From NCBI GenBank assembly GCA_036480335.1, contig JAZGGH010000051.1, positions 62,001 through 126,000 on the forward strand: DNA of 64,000 nucleotides, written 5' to 3'. Under the pieces are notes generated by a model, which was not told where the DNA came from, did no database searches, and was given only the letters and a program-made list of their open reading frames with translations. Position numbers and translations under genes: made by a program. Positions within the stretch are counted from its first letter, which is position 1, and every line of letters starts with the position of its first letter. Positions 1 to 8,400 of this stretch are shown piece by piece. This DNA comes from JAZGER01 sp036480335. GTDB lineage: Bacteria; Pseudomonadota; Gammaproteobacteria; DSM-19610.

Positions 1-40
1 CGGAACGCCTGCTCACAAATAAAGATTAATACCAGAAACA

Positions 41-123
41 TAGCAGGTTGTTGAAAAAGTCTCAGGCGAACGCAAGACAAGGCAAAACTGACGAATGCCG
101 CGAGGTTTTTCAACAACCTGCTA
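41..123. repeat. dispersed palindromic repeat, copy 1 (short form)
   Basis: An 83-base element bounded by a perfect 18-base inverted repeat (41-58, tagcaggttgttgaaaaa, and 106-123). The interior left part (gtctcaggcg, cgcaagacaaggcaaaa) matches the copies at 8256-8400 and 43359-43483, but the central block with the gtacacgcagtac palindrome is missing, so this looks like an internally deleted form. It ends 13 bases before the stop codon of the chemoreceptor gene. No coding capacity. MITE-like or REP-like; mobilising enzyme unknown. Confidence 0.85.
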
Positions 124-136
124 GAAAACTTACTGG

Positions 137-2185
137 CTATACTTTGAACTGACTCACCAGGCGCCCAAGGTTATGGGACAATTGCGAAAGCTCCTGCAAG
201 CCATTATTGACATCAGAAACCTTACCAGCATTTTCTGTTTCCATAGTGGAGATTTTTTCAATATTTCCAGCAATTTCTGAGGTCGAACGGGACTGGCTTT
301 CTGCAGCCAGCTCAATCTGTTGCATCATGGTATTGATGGTATCAACCCGACCATTTACCTGGCCAACGACTTCACGGGTATAATCGACACTTTCCAGCAT
401 TGACTGTGTTGTTAGAGTCACATTCCCCATGACGTCAGTTAACTGCTCATTCGATGCCTGATTGTCCATCATCAAACTGGTGATTTGGGTGGTAGATTGT
501 TGAGTTTTCATTGCCAGTTGCCTGACCTCATCCGCAACAACCGCAAAACCCCGCCCCTGTTCACCCGCCCTGGCAGCCTCAATCGCTGCGTTTAAAGCCA
601 GCAAGTTAGTCTGATTTGCAATATTGCTGATGACACTAACCATCGCCAGCATACCCTTACCTTTTTCACCAATTTCTTCCACATTGTCCTGTAGCTGGCC
701 TATTTCCCGCGCCATCGCCTGTGCTTTCTTCGTCATTTCCTCGATACCCTCAATACCTGAAGATACATTTTCATAGCAGCTATTAGCTTCCGAATGTGCT
801 AACTGCACATTGCCTACTATCTGCAGGCTAGAGGTGGAAATATGTTCTGTGGTTGCCGCAGCATCGCTCGCGCTGCCTGCACATTGATGGGTATTTGATG
901 CCACGGTTGCAATTTCTTCACTGGCTACTTCGGATTTATCCATAACCGTATGCGAAACTTCTTTTATTTCGCGTATCATGGATTGTAAATTTTCCATCAG
1001 TGTATTGAAATAACTTGATGCCTGGCCTAGCTCATCAGCGGCATTCACGGGTACTCGCCGGGTTAGATCACCCTTGCCCTGTGATATATCCCTGAGAATA
1101 TCGCGCAGATGCGCAACCGGTTTAATAATTTGGCAATGGGTAATAAACAGGATAAGAATATTCAGTAACAAACCGGCAATAACAAGCCCTGAAATTATGC
1201 TTTTGGCGGTAGCCATTTCAGAAATCAGTGTCTGACTGTTGTTCTTGCTGAACGTCAGTTTTTCATTAACCAACTGGTTCAAATTATTCTGAATCCTGGT
1301 GACAACAGGTCCCAGCTTAGATCTCACCAGATAAGCATCAGTGCGCCAGGTATTACCTTTGTCAATTGCCTGCAAGTTTTCGAGGTGGCCATTAAACGTT
1401 TTTTCTAGCTCAATGAGCTGTTCAAGGCCGTCTTCCTGATCAAGCGTCAGGTCACCATTCTCACTATAGGACATGAGTTTCACAAAATTGGATTCTACGG
1501 ACGCCTTATATAAAATAATTTCTTCCATCGCTGACTGATTTCTGAAAGCGAGATAAGCCCGTATTCCATTCATCACATTTGCCCAGGTGTAGCGGCTATC
1601 ATGCAACAGAGACAATATTTCCTTGCGCTCCTCTGTAGACTCTTCTTCCATTTCGCTCATAATCATCTGACTAAGATGATTCAACAACACCTGACTTGCC
1701 GGGTTTATATTTTTACCCGCATAAGCGATAGCCGGGAAATTCTTCAACTGGTCATTCGCCAGGCTCAACATCGATGTACCCGTTTCAACAAAATAATTCA
1801 CATCCTGTTGAATTGTCGTCGTCAATGCTTCCAGATTACCGCCTGTAGTTTCAGCCTGAATAGCCTGAATACTCACTTCTATCTGTTGAATTTCCTGTTC
1901 AAAAGCCGCTTTATGCGCCTGCTCTTTAGATAGCAGGTAAAAACCCAGTAAACTGGTGGCATAATTCAGTTTATTTGCTAAATCCAGCGAGGCAATAACA
2001 CTAGGCTGAGACTGATTAACCAGCACATTCAGTTGATTCGAGCTGCGATTCATACTGACAAACGAAATACCTGCAACCAGTATTAATAGCACCATCAGCG
2101 CAGCAAAACTGGTCCAGAGCTTCTGACGAATACTGAAATTGGCAATGTAGCGCTGCAGGAAATCCTTCATCGATTTGCTTTCCAT
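137..2185 (-). CDS. transmembrane methyl-accepting chemotaxis protein
   Basis: Chemoreceptor of 682 residues that would pass ligand state to CheA/CheW. A membrane segment at about residues 23-45 and a second at about 330-352 bracket a large, mostly helical periplasmic region, probably a four-helix or double bundle sensor; the ligand cannot be read from sequence. A HAMP domain follows (about 350-405, with the IIKPVAHLR start), then a long coiled-coil signalling domain whose hairpin tip (NLLALNAAIEAARAGEQGRG, FAVVADEVRQLA) lies near residues 521-552. No C-terminal CheR-binding pentapeptide is seen. ATG start at 2185; the upstream region carries a sigma-28-like promoter but no strong ribosome binding site. 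No other chemotaxis genes are in the window. Confidence 0.93.
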   Translation of the reverse strand: MESKSMKDFLQRYIANFSIRQKLWTSFAALMVLLILVAGISFVSMNRSSNQLNVLVNQSQPSVIASLDLANKLNYATSLLGFYLLSKEQAHKAAFEQEIQQIEVSIQAIQAETTGGNLEALTTTIQQDVNYFVETGTSMLSLANDQLKNFPAIAYAGKNINPASQVLLNHLSQMIMSEMEEESTEERKEILSLLHDSRYTWANVMNGIRAYLAFRNQSAMEEIILYKASVESNFVKLMSYSENGDLTLDQEDGLEQLIELEKTFNGHLENLQAIDKGNTWRTDAYLVRSKLGPVVTRIQNNLNQLVNEKLTFSKNNSQTLISEMATAKSIISGLVIAGLLLNILILFITHCQIIKPVAHLRDILRDISQGKGDLTRRVPVNAADELGQASSYFNTLMENLQSMIREIKEVSHTVMDKSEVASEEIATVASNTHQCAGSASDAAATTEHISTSSLQIVGNVQLAHSEANSCYENVSSGIEGIEEMTKKAQAMAREIGQLQDNVEEIGEKGKGMLAMVSVISNIANQTNLLALNAAIEAARAGEQGRGFAVVADEVRQLAMKTQQSTTQITSLMMDNQASNEQLTDVMGNVTLTTQSMLESVDYTREVVGQVNGRVDTINTMMQQIELAAESQSRSTSEIAGNIEKISTMETENAGKVSDVNNGLQELSQLSHNLGRLVSQFKV

Positions 2186-2209
2186 GTATAAATAAAATAT
2201 ATGGAATGT

Positions 2210-2236
2210 GTGGCGGCAGAACTCCGGAATGCTTTA
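2210..2236 (-). promoter_or_regulatory. sigma-28 (FliA)-type promoter of the chemoreceptor gene
   Basis: On the minus strand, TAAAGCAT (2236-2229), exactly 11 bases, then GCCGCCAC (2217-2210). The known FliA consensus is TAAAGTTT-N11-GCCGATAA; 6 of 8 and 5 of 8 bases match, including the key TAAAG and GCCG. It lies 25 bases before the ATG. The same arrangement precedes the second chemoreceptor gene, which strengthens the call. Confidence 0.65.
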
Positions 2237-2291
2237 AACAAGTTATAAACAATACTGATCAGTAATAAATGGACTAAAATAATGCCTGGGT

Positions 2292-3320
2292 TTAAATTTT
2301 TCGCTTTTTTGACAATATATCACTAGCAAATTCAAAGGCATCCGAGAACATTTGTTCTGCAACAGCACCCTGTTCGACGAACAGATGTGTCGCAGAAGCA
2401 ACCATAGCTGGCGCGCCACTCATATAAATATCGAACTCAATAAGATCAGGATAGGCCGCTATAACGGCATCGGTGACAAGCCCTGTATTGCCAAACCATT
2501 GACTATCATTCTCTACAACCGGCGTGTATGTAAAGTTATTATGGTCTTTTTCCCACTGCCGGGGTAATTCATCCATATACAAACCCTCTTCATTCGCAGC
2601 TCCCCAGAAAAGGTGAAACTGACGATCCATCTGCTGATGAAAAGCATGTGAGAGCATTCCCTTTAGTGGCGCAAAACCGGTCCCTCCGCCAACCAGAATA
2701 ACCGGTCTTGAAGAGTTTTCACGCAGGAAAAAGGAACCCAGTGGCCCCTCAATACGCATCATTTCACGCGCCTGCATTTCTTCGAAAACGTGACCTGTAA
2801 ACGAACCTCCATCAATATAGCGAATATGTAATTCGATATTATCCGTTTCATGTGCAGCATTGGCCAGCGAAAACGCGCGTCTGCGACCATCTTTCAGTAT
2901 AAATTCAATGTATTGCCCTGCTCTGAACTGAAACGGTTCATGCTGTGGGATCGTTAACTGAACCAGCATGACATCAGATGAAAGCCGCTCTATCTTTTTA
3001 ACTCGGCAGGGCATCGTTTTAAGCTCGGGCGCCGCTTCTGAAAGCGTTTCACGGGGTTTAAGAACAAGATCAGCGGTTGCAACCGCTTTACAGATGACAA
3101 CCGGATTGTTTGCATCACCGGGTGCTGCAAGCGCTTTCGGCTCACCTTCCGGGTATTCAAAAGACCCACTGATTAAATCACAGATACAATTGCTACAAAC
3201 ACCATTTTGACAGCCATATGGGAGATGAATACCCTGGCGCTGTGCCGCAGTTAGAATCCACTCATCAGCATTGGCCAAAAAAGAAAGGCTGGAAGATTCC
3301 AGTTGAATCGTATAAGACAT
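2292..3320 (-). CDS. 2Fe-2S ferredoxin / FAD / NAD(P)H oxidoreductase (flavin-reductase type)
   Basis: Electron-transfer enzyme of 342 residues, of the type often named CDP-6-deoxy-3,4-glucoseen reductase. The N-terminal plant-type ferredoxin domain has cysteines C37, C42, C45 and C77 for one 2Fe-2S cluster. A ferredoxin-NADP reductase module follows, with an FAD-binding RAFSLAN motif near residue 150 and the nucleotide-binding motif GGGTGFAPLKGML near 210. The C-terminal two thirds resemble Fre/LuxG flavin reductases. In Enterobacteria fre sits beside ubiD, and ubiD is 2 kb away here, so supplying reduced flavin for prenyl-FMN or ubiquinone synthesis is a reasonable inference, not proof. The sugar-reductase name should not be read as function: no deoxysugar genes are present. 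ATG with a GGGA site 6-9 bases upstream. Confidence 0.85.
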   Translation of the reverse strand: MSYTIQLESSSLSFLANADEWILTAAQRQGIHLPYGCQNGVCSNCICDLISGSFEYPEGEPKALAAPGDANNPVVICKAVATADLVLKPRETLSEAAPELKTMPCRVKKIERLSSDVMLVQLTIPQHEPFQFRAGQYIEFILKDGRRRAFSLANAAHETDNIELHIRYIDGGSFTGHVFEEMQAREMMRIEGPLGSFFLRENSSRPVILVGGGTGFAPLKGMLSHAFHQQMDRQFHLFWGAANEEGLYMDELPRQWEKDHNNFTYTPVVENDSQWFGNTGLVTDAVIAAYPDLIEFDIYMSGAPAMVASATHLFVEQGAVAEQMFSDAFEFASDILSKKRKI

Positions 3321-3329
3321 CTATTTCCC

Positions 3330-3387
3330 TGCGAGATAAATATTAAATCGGTTTTCCGCATATCGAAAGCGATTTAATTATCTCGCA
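3330..3387 (-). promoter_or_regulatory. inverted repeat in the leader of the flavin reductase gene
   Basis: TGCGAGATAA (3330-3339) pairs with TTATCTCGCA (3378-3387), and inside it TTAAATCG pairs with CGATTTAA, giving an imperfect stem of about 18 base pairs with a small bulge. It lies between the ParA-like gene and the reductase and ends next to the reductase ribosome binding site. There is no T run, so it is not a standard terminator; it could be an operator or an mRNA leader structure. Function unknown. Confidence 0.5.
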
Positions 3388-3440
3388 TTTTACTGCCTGG
3401 ATAAAACGGTCAGATTTGGCGGTTTTCCCTGACAGTCAGG

Positions 3441-4076
3441 CTAAACCTGACTACGCTTGCTGTTTAACCACCGAATCAACGGTTCCCACTGCTCCACATC
3501 CTGCCAGACAGACGAAGGTGCCATTTCATGAATACTGATTCCCTGCTCAGCCGCACGGATATAGTTTTGTGTATCTCGCAAAGTCGCTATGAACGGTATT
3601 TTCAGGCTTTTCAGGAAATTCTCAAGCGTGTGGTAGACAACGGTATATTCTCTGGAACGGTTAGCAACAACCGCCAGTTTTGTCTGCTTGCGGGACACCT
3701 TGCCAACGGTCAGCAGCTCCTGGATAAAACGGGCTGCAGCACGTATATCAATGGGTGATGGCAAAACAGGAATAATCAATGTCTCTGCTCGTTTAACCAG
3801 CGCTGTTAAATCCTTGTCGTAAACCGCCGCAGGTGCATCAATAATCAGAATATCTGTACCTTGTGGGGTACGCAGACTATCGCTCGTACCATCTACGCCT
3901 ATGATCGGCGCATAATAATCGGGTCGCTCCTGCAACCATTCGAGACTGGATTGTTGTCGATCGTAATCTGCCAGAACAACATTCTTGCCATGCTCTGCAT
4001 AGTACCCTGCCAGATTAGTTGCAAGTGTGGTTTTACCGCTACCACCCTTGGTATTCAATGTCATTATTGTTCGCAT
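3441..4076 (-). CDS. orphan ParA/MinD-family ATPase
   Basis: A 211-residue deviant Walker ATPase: KGGSGKTT at residues 10-17, a switch-I-like LADYDRQQSS near 36-45 and a Walker B-like LIIDAPAA near 98. ParA proteins of this class position plasmids, chromosomes, chemoreceptor arrays, pili or other cargo. There is no ParB-like or other partner gene next to it; a true chromosomal ParA is encoded separately at 52.6 kb. It is divergent from the soluble chemoreceptor gene (165 bases between starts), so a role in placing a chemosensory cluster, like ParC or PpfA, is possible but unproven. It lies 120 bases upstream of the flavin reductase gene on the same strand. Confidence 0.85.
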   Translation of the reverse strand: MRTIMTLNTKGGSGKTTLATNLAGYYAEHGKNVVLADYDRQQSSLEWLQERPDYYAPIIGVDGTSDSLRTPQGTDILIIDAPAAVYDKDLTALVKRAETLIIPVLPSPIDIRAAARFIQELLTVGKVSRKQTKLAVVANRSREYTVVYHTLENFLKSLKIPFIATLRDTQNYIRAAEQGISIHEMAPSSVWQDVEQWEPLIRWLNSKRSQV

Positions 4077-4170
4077 AGTGTTCCCTTGATCCCAGAACTG
4101 CGCAGGACTTTATCAGATATTGTGCGCTTTGTTTAGTCTGAAATGCTACCAATAGCGTTAATTTTCAGTA

Positions 4171-4197
4171 TAAAGGCGTTTCGCAATGTGCCGCTAT
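4171..4197 (+). promoter_or_regulatory. sigma-28 (FliA)-type promoter of the soluble chemoreceptor gene
   Basis: TAAAGGCG (4171-4178), exactly 11 bases, then GCCGCTAT (4190-4197). This matches the FliA consensus TAAAGTTT-N11-GCCGATAA at TAAAG and at GCCG-TA with correct spacing. Transcription would begin near 4204, leaving a leader of about 38 bases before the ATG at 4242. Confidence 0.7.
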
Positions 4198-4241
4198 AGA
4201 CTTACACGCAACATTTGAATCAAAACAATACGGAAAAAAAC

Positions 4242-5393
4242 ATGTTTTCATGGAGCGAACATCAATGCCAGACAAGCCGGCGATTGCAATCAGAGCGGGA
4301 TGAATTGCGAGCGAAGTTACGTGCGAATGATCAGGAAATCACGGCATTACAGGAAAAAATCTCGCAAAATGCAACTCAATCTCAACTCTATGAAACACGT
4401 TTCAAGCTTTGTGAGGGCATGTATAGCAATCTGTCCAGCTATGGAATATATCTGCACCGATTGCAACAGAGCATGGCAGATCTGATCTCGGCAATCGCTA
4501 ACGAAAGGCAGGCTGCATCCTCAGCATCAGAAATTTCCAACCAGACAAGAAATGAAACTTGCCACATGATTTCCTGTTTTGATCAGATCGCTCAAAATGT
4601 GCAGGAAGCTGTTGTCAACGTTAGCGGGCTGAGCGAAAGAACCGAAGCAATTGGTTCGATTGTGAATATGATTGCACAAATTTCAGAACAGACAAATTTG
4701 CTGGCATTGAATGCCGCAATTGAAGCAGCAAGAGCAGGTGAACATGGCAGGGGATTTGCCGTTGTTGCCGACGAAGTCCGGCATCTATCGTTACGAACCA
4801 ATGAAGCTACCCGCGAAATTGCCAGCCAGGTGCAAGCGATCCAGTCTGAAACCAGTAACACCTGCCAACAAATGCTGGATACAGAGAAGCAATCACAGGA
4901 ATTGACCAAAATAGGCGCATCAACCACTCAACATATTGATAAATCTCTGGCTCTGTCAGCAACAATGGAAGCGGGTATTTCTGTAACCACCATGCGAAGT
5001 TTTATCGAGATGGCAAAGCTGGACCATGCCGCTCTGAAATTTGATGTCTACGAAATATTAATGGGGACATCAGACAAAACTGCTGAAGACGTTAAAAGCC
5101 ATACTCACTGCCAACTCGGGCACTGGTATTACGAAGGTGCAGGGAAAACAGATTTTGCCAGCCTGGAGGGTTTTCAGGCCATTGAAAAACCGCATACTGA
5201 GGCTCATGTTTATGCGACTGCAGCAATTCACGCTTATGCAGAAGGTGATATGCAACAGGCATTGGCTGCCCTGGCCAAGATGGAGCAGGCCAGTCAGCGG
5301 CTAATGGATGCGCTTGACAGATTGACCTCCTCCAGCTCAAATATCAATCATATTCAGGGTGACTCCGCTAACCCTAACGAAGCCCAGATCTGA
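4242..5393 (+). CDS. soluble chemoreceptor with C-terminal CZB zinc-binding domain
   Basis: A 383-residue cytoplasmic chemoreceptor with no membrane segment. An N-terminal coiled coil (to about residue 80) leads into a short signalling hairpin whose tip (NLLALNAAIEAARAGEHGRG) is near residues 150-180. The C-terminal CZB domain (about 257-340) contains the hallmark HCQLGHW motif near residue 288 plus a downstream PHTEAH; these supply the 3His/1Cys zinc site that in studied homologues senses zinc or hypochlorous acid. ATG 4242 was chosen because GGA lies 7 bases upstream; an in-frame TTG at 4215 would leave almost no leader from the predicted sigma-28 start site. The 3' end overlaps the convergent ubiD gene by 40 bases. 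Confidence 0.9.
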   Translation: MFSWSEHQCQTSRRLQSERDELRAKLRANDQEITALQEKISQNATQSQLYETRFKLCEGMYSNLSSYGIYLHRLQQSMADLISAIANERQAASSASEISNQTRNETCHMISCFDQIAQNVQEAVVNVSGLSERTEAIGSIVNMIAQISEQTNLLALNAAIEAARAGEHGRGFAVVADEVRHLSLRTNEATREIASQVQAIQSETSNTCQQMLDTEKQSQELTKIGASTTQHIDKSLALSATMEAGISVTTMRSFIEMAKLDHAALKFDVYEILMGTSDKTAEDVKSHTHCQLGHWYYEGAGKTDFASLEGFQAIEKPHTEAHVYATAAIHAYAEGDMQQALAALAKMEQASQRLMDALDRLTSSSSNINHIQGDSANPNEAQI

Positions 5394-6829
5394 TCGATTC
5401 GCTCTTTAACTGTAGCGTCCATGCTAATCGGCGTGCCCCATTCCCGCTCCGTCTCACCCGGCCATTTACTGGTCGCATCTAAACCGGCCTTACTTCCCAG
5501 CCCTGACACCGGCGAGGCAAAATCAAGATAATCAATTGGCGTATTTTCTACCAGGGTTATATCCCTTGCCGGATCCATGCGTGTGGTTATCGCCCAGATC
5601 ACGTCGTCCCAGTTACGCACATCAACATCGTCATCGGTAACAATGACAAACTTGGTATACATGAACTGGCGCAGAAAACTCCAGACACCAAACATGACCC
5701 GTTTTGCATGACCGGGATATTCCTTTTTCATGCTGACGATTGCCATGCGGTAGGAACAGCCTTCCGGTGGTAGATAAAAATCCGTTATTTCCGGAAATTG
5801 CTTTTGCAGAATGGGGACGAAAACCTCATTCAGGGCTACTCCCAAAATGGCCGGTTCATCCGGTGGTCTGCCAGTATAGGTACTGTGGTAAATGGGATTA
5901 TCACGGTGGCTAATGCGTTCAACCGTAAACACCGGAAAAGTTTCCTGCTCATTGTAATAACCGGTATGGTCGCCAAATGGGCCTTCCAGAGCAGTGTCGT
6001 CCGGGTAAATATGTCCTTCCAGCACATATTCGGCACTGGCGGGTACCTGCAAATCACTGCCCTTGCAGCGCACAAGCTCGGTTCGTGAACCGCGCAACAG
6101 ACCCGCAAAGGCATATTCTGAGAGGCTGTCAGGCACGGGTGTCACAGCACCCAGAATCGTTGCCGGATCCGCACCAAGAGCAACGGCAACTGGAAAGGGC
6201 TCCCCGGGATGCAGCTGCTGCCAGTCCCTGAAATCCTGCGCGCCTCCTCTGTGAGCAAGCCAGCGCATAATAACCCGGTTTTTACCAATCACCTGCTGCC
6301 GGTAAATACCCAGATTCTGTCGCGGCTTGTTCGGCCCGCGCGTCACCACCAGCGCCCAGGTGATCAATGGGCCAGCATCGCCCGGCCAGCAGGTCTGGAT
6401 TGGCAGCTTGGCAAGATCAACAGCATCGCCTTCAATCACATGCCGCTGACATGCCGCTTTCTTAACAATCCGAGGCGCCATATCGAGCACTTTTTTAAAT
6501 ACTGGCAACTTCTGCCAGGCATCTTTTACACCCGTCGGTGCATCCGGCTCCTTCAATGCAGCGAGTAATTTCCCGATCTCTCGTAACGCGGTAACAGAAT
6601 CAGCACCCATACCCATTGCCACCCGCTCCACAGTACCAAACAGGTTTCCTAATACCGGCACATCAAAACCTTTCGGATTTTCAAACAACAGGGCCGGACC
6701 GCCCAAGCGTAAGGTACGATCACAAATTTCGGTCATTTCCAGATAAGGATCAATTTCCTGGTGGATGCGTTTGAGTTCGCCTTTTTGTTCCAGTTGTTCA
6801 ATAAAATCCCGTAAATCCTGATATGCCAT
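5354..6829 (-). CDS. ubiD: 4-hydroxy-3-polyprenylbenzoate decarboxylase UbiD
   Basis: Prenyl-FMN-dependent decarboxylase of ubiquinone synthesis, converting 3-polyprenyl-4-hydroxybenzoate to 2-polyprenylphenol. 491 residues, against 497 in E. coli. It opens with MAYQDLRDF, like the E. coli start; an in-frame ATG 28 codons upstream (6913) would overlap gor and is not supported by homology. Family blocks are clear: the TWALVVTRGPNKPRQNLGIYR type prFMN-site region, GRPPDEPAILG, and the C-terminal LDATSKWPGETEREWG. UbiX, which makes prFMN, is not in the window. It is divergent from gor (72 bases between starts), and its 3' end overlaps the CZB chemoreceptor gene. Confidence 0.96.
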   Translation of the reverse strand: MAYQDLRDFIEQLEQKGELKRIHQEIDPYLEMTEICDRTLRLGGPALLFENPKGFDVPVLGNLFGTVERVAMGMGADSVTALREIGKLLAALKEPDAPTGVKDAWQKLPVFKKVLDMAPRIVKKAACQRHVIEGDAVDLAKLPIQTCWPGDAGPLITWALVVTRGPNKPRQNLGIYRQQVIGKNRVIMRWLAHRGGAQDFRDWQQLHPGEPFPVAVALGADPATILGAVTPVPDSLSEYAFAGLLRGSRTELVRCKGSDLQVPASAEYVLEGHIYPDDTALEGPFGDHTGYYNEQETFPVFTVERISHRDNPIYHSTYTGRPPDEPAILGVALNEVFVPILQKQFPEITDFYLPPEGCSYRMAIVSMKKEYPGHAKRVMFGVWSFLRQFMYTKFVIVTDDDVDVRNWDDVIWAITTRMDPARDITLVENTPIDYLDFASPVSGLGSKAGLDATSKWPGETEREWGTPISMDATVKERIDQIWASLGLAESP

Positions 6830-6901
6830 AGTAAATCGCTCTGTTTTCAAGGGTCGATATGCGTACAATTCGGGCATTGTAACAAGATGCCGGAGAGATA
6901 G

Positions 6902-8251
6902 ATGAGCAAACACTATGACCTGATAGCCATTGGTGCTGGCAGTGGTGGACTATCGGTCGCCGAACGCGCTGCAAAATACGGGGCTAAATGCGCCGTAATC
7001 GAATCGGGTCGACTTGGAGGCACCTGCGTCAATGTGGGTTGTGTGCCGAAAAAAGTCATGTGGTTTGCTGCTAACATCGCGCATACGCTAGAGGATGCTC
7101 AAGGGTATGGTTTTACAGTAGCTGACACGAGTTTTGACTGGGCGACACTGAAACAGGCACGTGATAACTATGTCAATGGCATCAATACCTGGTATCACAC
7201 CTACCTGGCAGATTCCAACATCGATGAAATCACCGGCCATGCGCGTTTTATAGATGAGCGAACCCTGGAAGTTGAAGGCACCCGTTACACAGCCGATCAT
7301 ATAATAATTGCACCTGGCGGCGCTCCGATAGCGCCTGAGACAAAGGGTGCTGAACTCGGCATCACCTCTGATGGTTTTTTCGAACTCGAAAGCTTGCCAA
7401 AACGCGTTGCTGTGGTTGGATCTGGCTACATCGCCGTTGAACTTGCCGGTGTGTTGAATGCACTGGGCGCTGATGTCACCATGCTATTGCGCAAGCAACA
7501 CCTGCTGCGTGAATTCGACGCCATGTTACGTGAATCGCTGATGGAAGAAATGCTGGATGACGGCATTGACATCCTGTCACGATGCCAGGTAGAACAAATT
7601 GAAAAGCAGGCCGATGGCAGCCTTTGTATTATTGCTGAAAACGGGCAACGCCTGGAGGGTTTCGATCAATTGATCTGGGCCATTGGTCGTTACCCGCTAA
7701 CCGCTGACCTTGAACTGAACCGTGCCGGTATCGAAACTGATGCTCAGGGGTATATCCCAACCAACAAATATCAGGAAACAAACGTTAAAAACGTTTATGC
7801 AATCGGCGATGTTACCGGGCAGGCACAGCTAACCCCGGTTGCTATTGCCGCAGGTCGTCGCCTGGCAGACCGTCTGTATGGCGGAATGACGGATCGACAT
7901 CTACCCTATGAACACATTTCCAGCGTCGTTTTCAGTCACCCACCCATTGCCACTATCGGCCTGACCGAAGAACAGGCGCGCGCAACCCACGGCGAAGCCG
8001 TAAAAATCTACCAGAGCCGATTCACGCCCATGATCTATGCACCCACAGAGCGTACGCAGAAAACAGCGATGAAACTGGTTACCGTTGGTGCACAGGAAAA
8101 GCTGGTCGGCTGTCATATTATCGGCGTTGGTGCTGATGAAATGTTGCAGGGGTTTGCCGTGGCAATGCGCATGGGCGCGAACAAACAGGATCTGGATGAT
8201 ACCATCGCCATTCATCCCACCAGCTCGGAAGAACTGGTGACCATGCGTTAA
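6902..8251 (+). CDS. gor: glutathione-disulfide reductase
   Basis: Cytoplasmic FAD flavoenzyme that reduces glutathione disulfide with NADPH. 449 residues, against 450 in E. coli. FAD-binding GAGSGGLS is at residues 11-18, and the redox-active disulfide is C42/C47 in GGTCVNVGC. An NADPH-binding GSGYIAVELAG block lies near residue 175, and the C-terminal dimer interface ends in IHPTSSEEL, whose histidine-glutamate pair is catalytic in the family. A GGAGAG ribosome binding site precedes the ATG. A palindromic repeat begins 5 bases after the stop codon. Confidence 0.96.
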   Translation: MSKHYDLIAIGAGSGGLSVAERAAKYGAKCAVIESGRLGGTCVNVGCVPKKVMWFAANIAHTLEDAQGYGFTVADTSFDWATLKQARDNYVNGINTWYHTYLADSNIDEITGHARFIDERTLEVEGTRYTADHIIIAPGGAPIAPETKGAELGITSDGFFELESLPKRVAVVGSGYIAVELAGVLNALGADVTMLLRKQHLLREFDAMLRESLMEEMLDDGIDILSRCQVEQIEKQADGSLCIIAENGQRLEGFDQLIWAIGRYPLTADLELNRAGIETDAQGYIPTNKYQETNVKNVYAIGDVTGQAQLTPVAIAAGRRLADRLYGGMTDRHLPYEHISSVVFSHPPIATIGLTEEQARATHGEAVKIYQSRFTPMIYAPTERTQKTAMKLVTVGAQEKLVGCHIIGVGADEMLQGFAVAMRMGANKQDLDDTIAIHPTSSEELVTMR

Positions 8252-8255
8252 CGTC

Positions 8256-8400
8256 TTAACAGGTTGTTGAAAAAGTCTCAGGCGAGCGCAAGACAAGGCA
8301 AAATTGGCGAAAAGCGCAGTGTACACGCAGTACATGAGCATTTTGAGCCGATTTTTAACGCGGGATTGTGCCGCATGAGGGTTTTTCAACAACCTGTTAA
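8256..8400. repeat. dispersed palindromic repeat, copy 2 (full length)
   Basis: A 145-base element with perfect 19-base terminal inverted repeats, ttaacaggttgttgaaaaa at 8256-8274 and its complement at 8382-8400. The interior holds a second small palindrome, tgtac-acgca-gtaca (about 8320-8334). It sits between the convergent genes gor and the HExxH gene; its right end supplies the last four codons and the stop of the latter. The full-length copy at 43359 shares the interior; copy 1 (41-123) is deleted internally. Confidence 0.9.

Noticed and set aside
7901..8392. Open frame on the minus strand opposite the end of gor (163 codons)
   Set aside because: It runs through gor and into the palindromic repeat; composition is that of an antisense shadow.
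41..8400. CRISPR array or composite transposon bounded by repeat copies 1 and 2
   Set aside because: Copies are 8 kb apart, differ in length, and enclose ordinary housekeeping genes with no transposase or cas gene.
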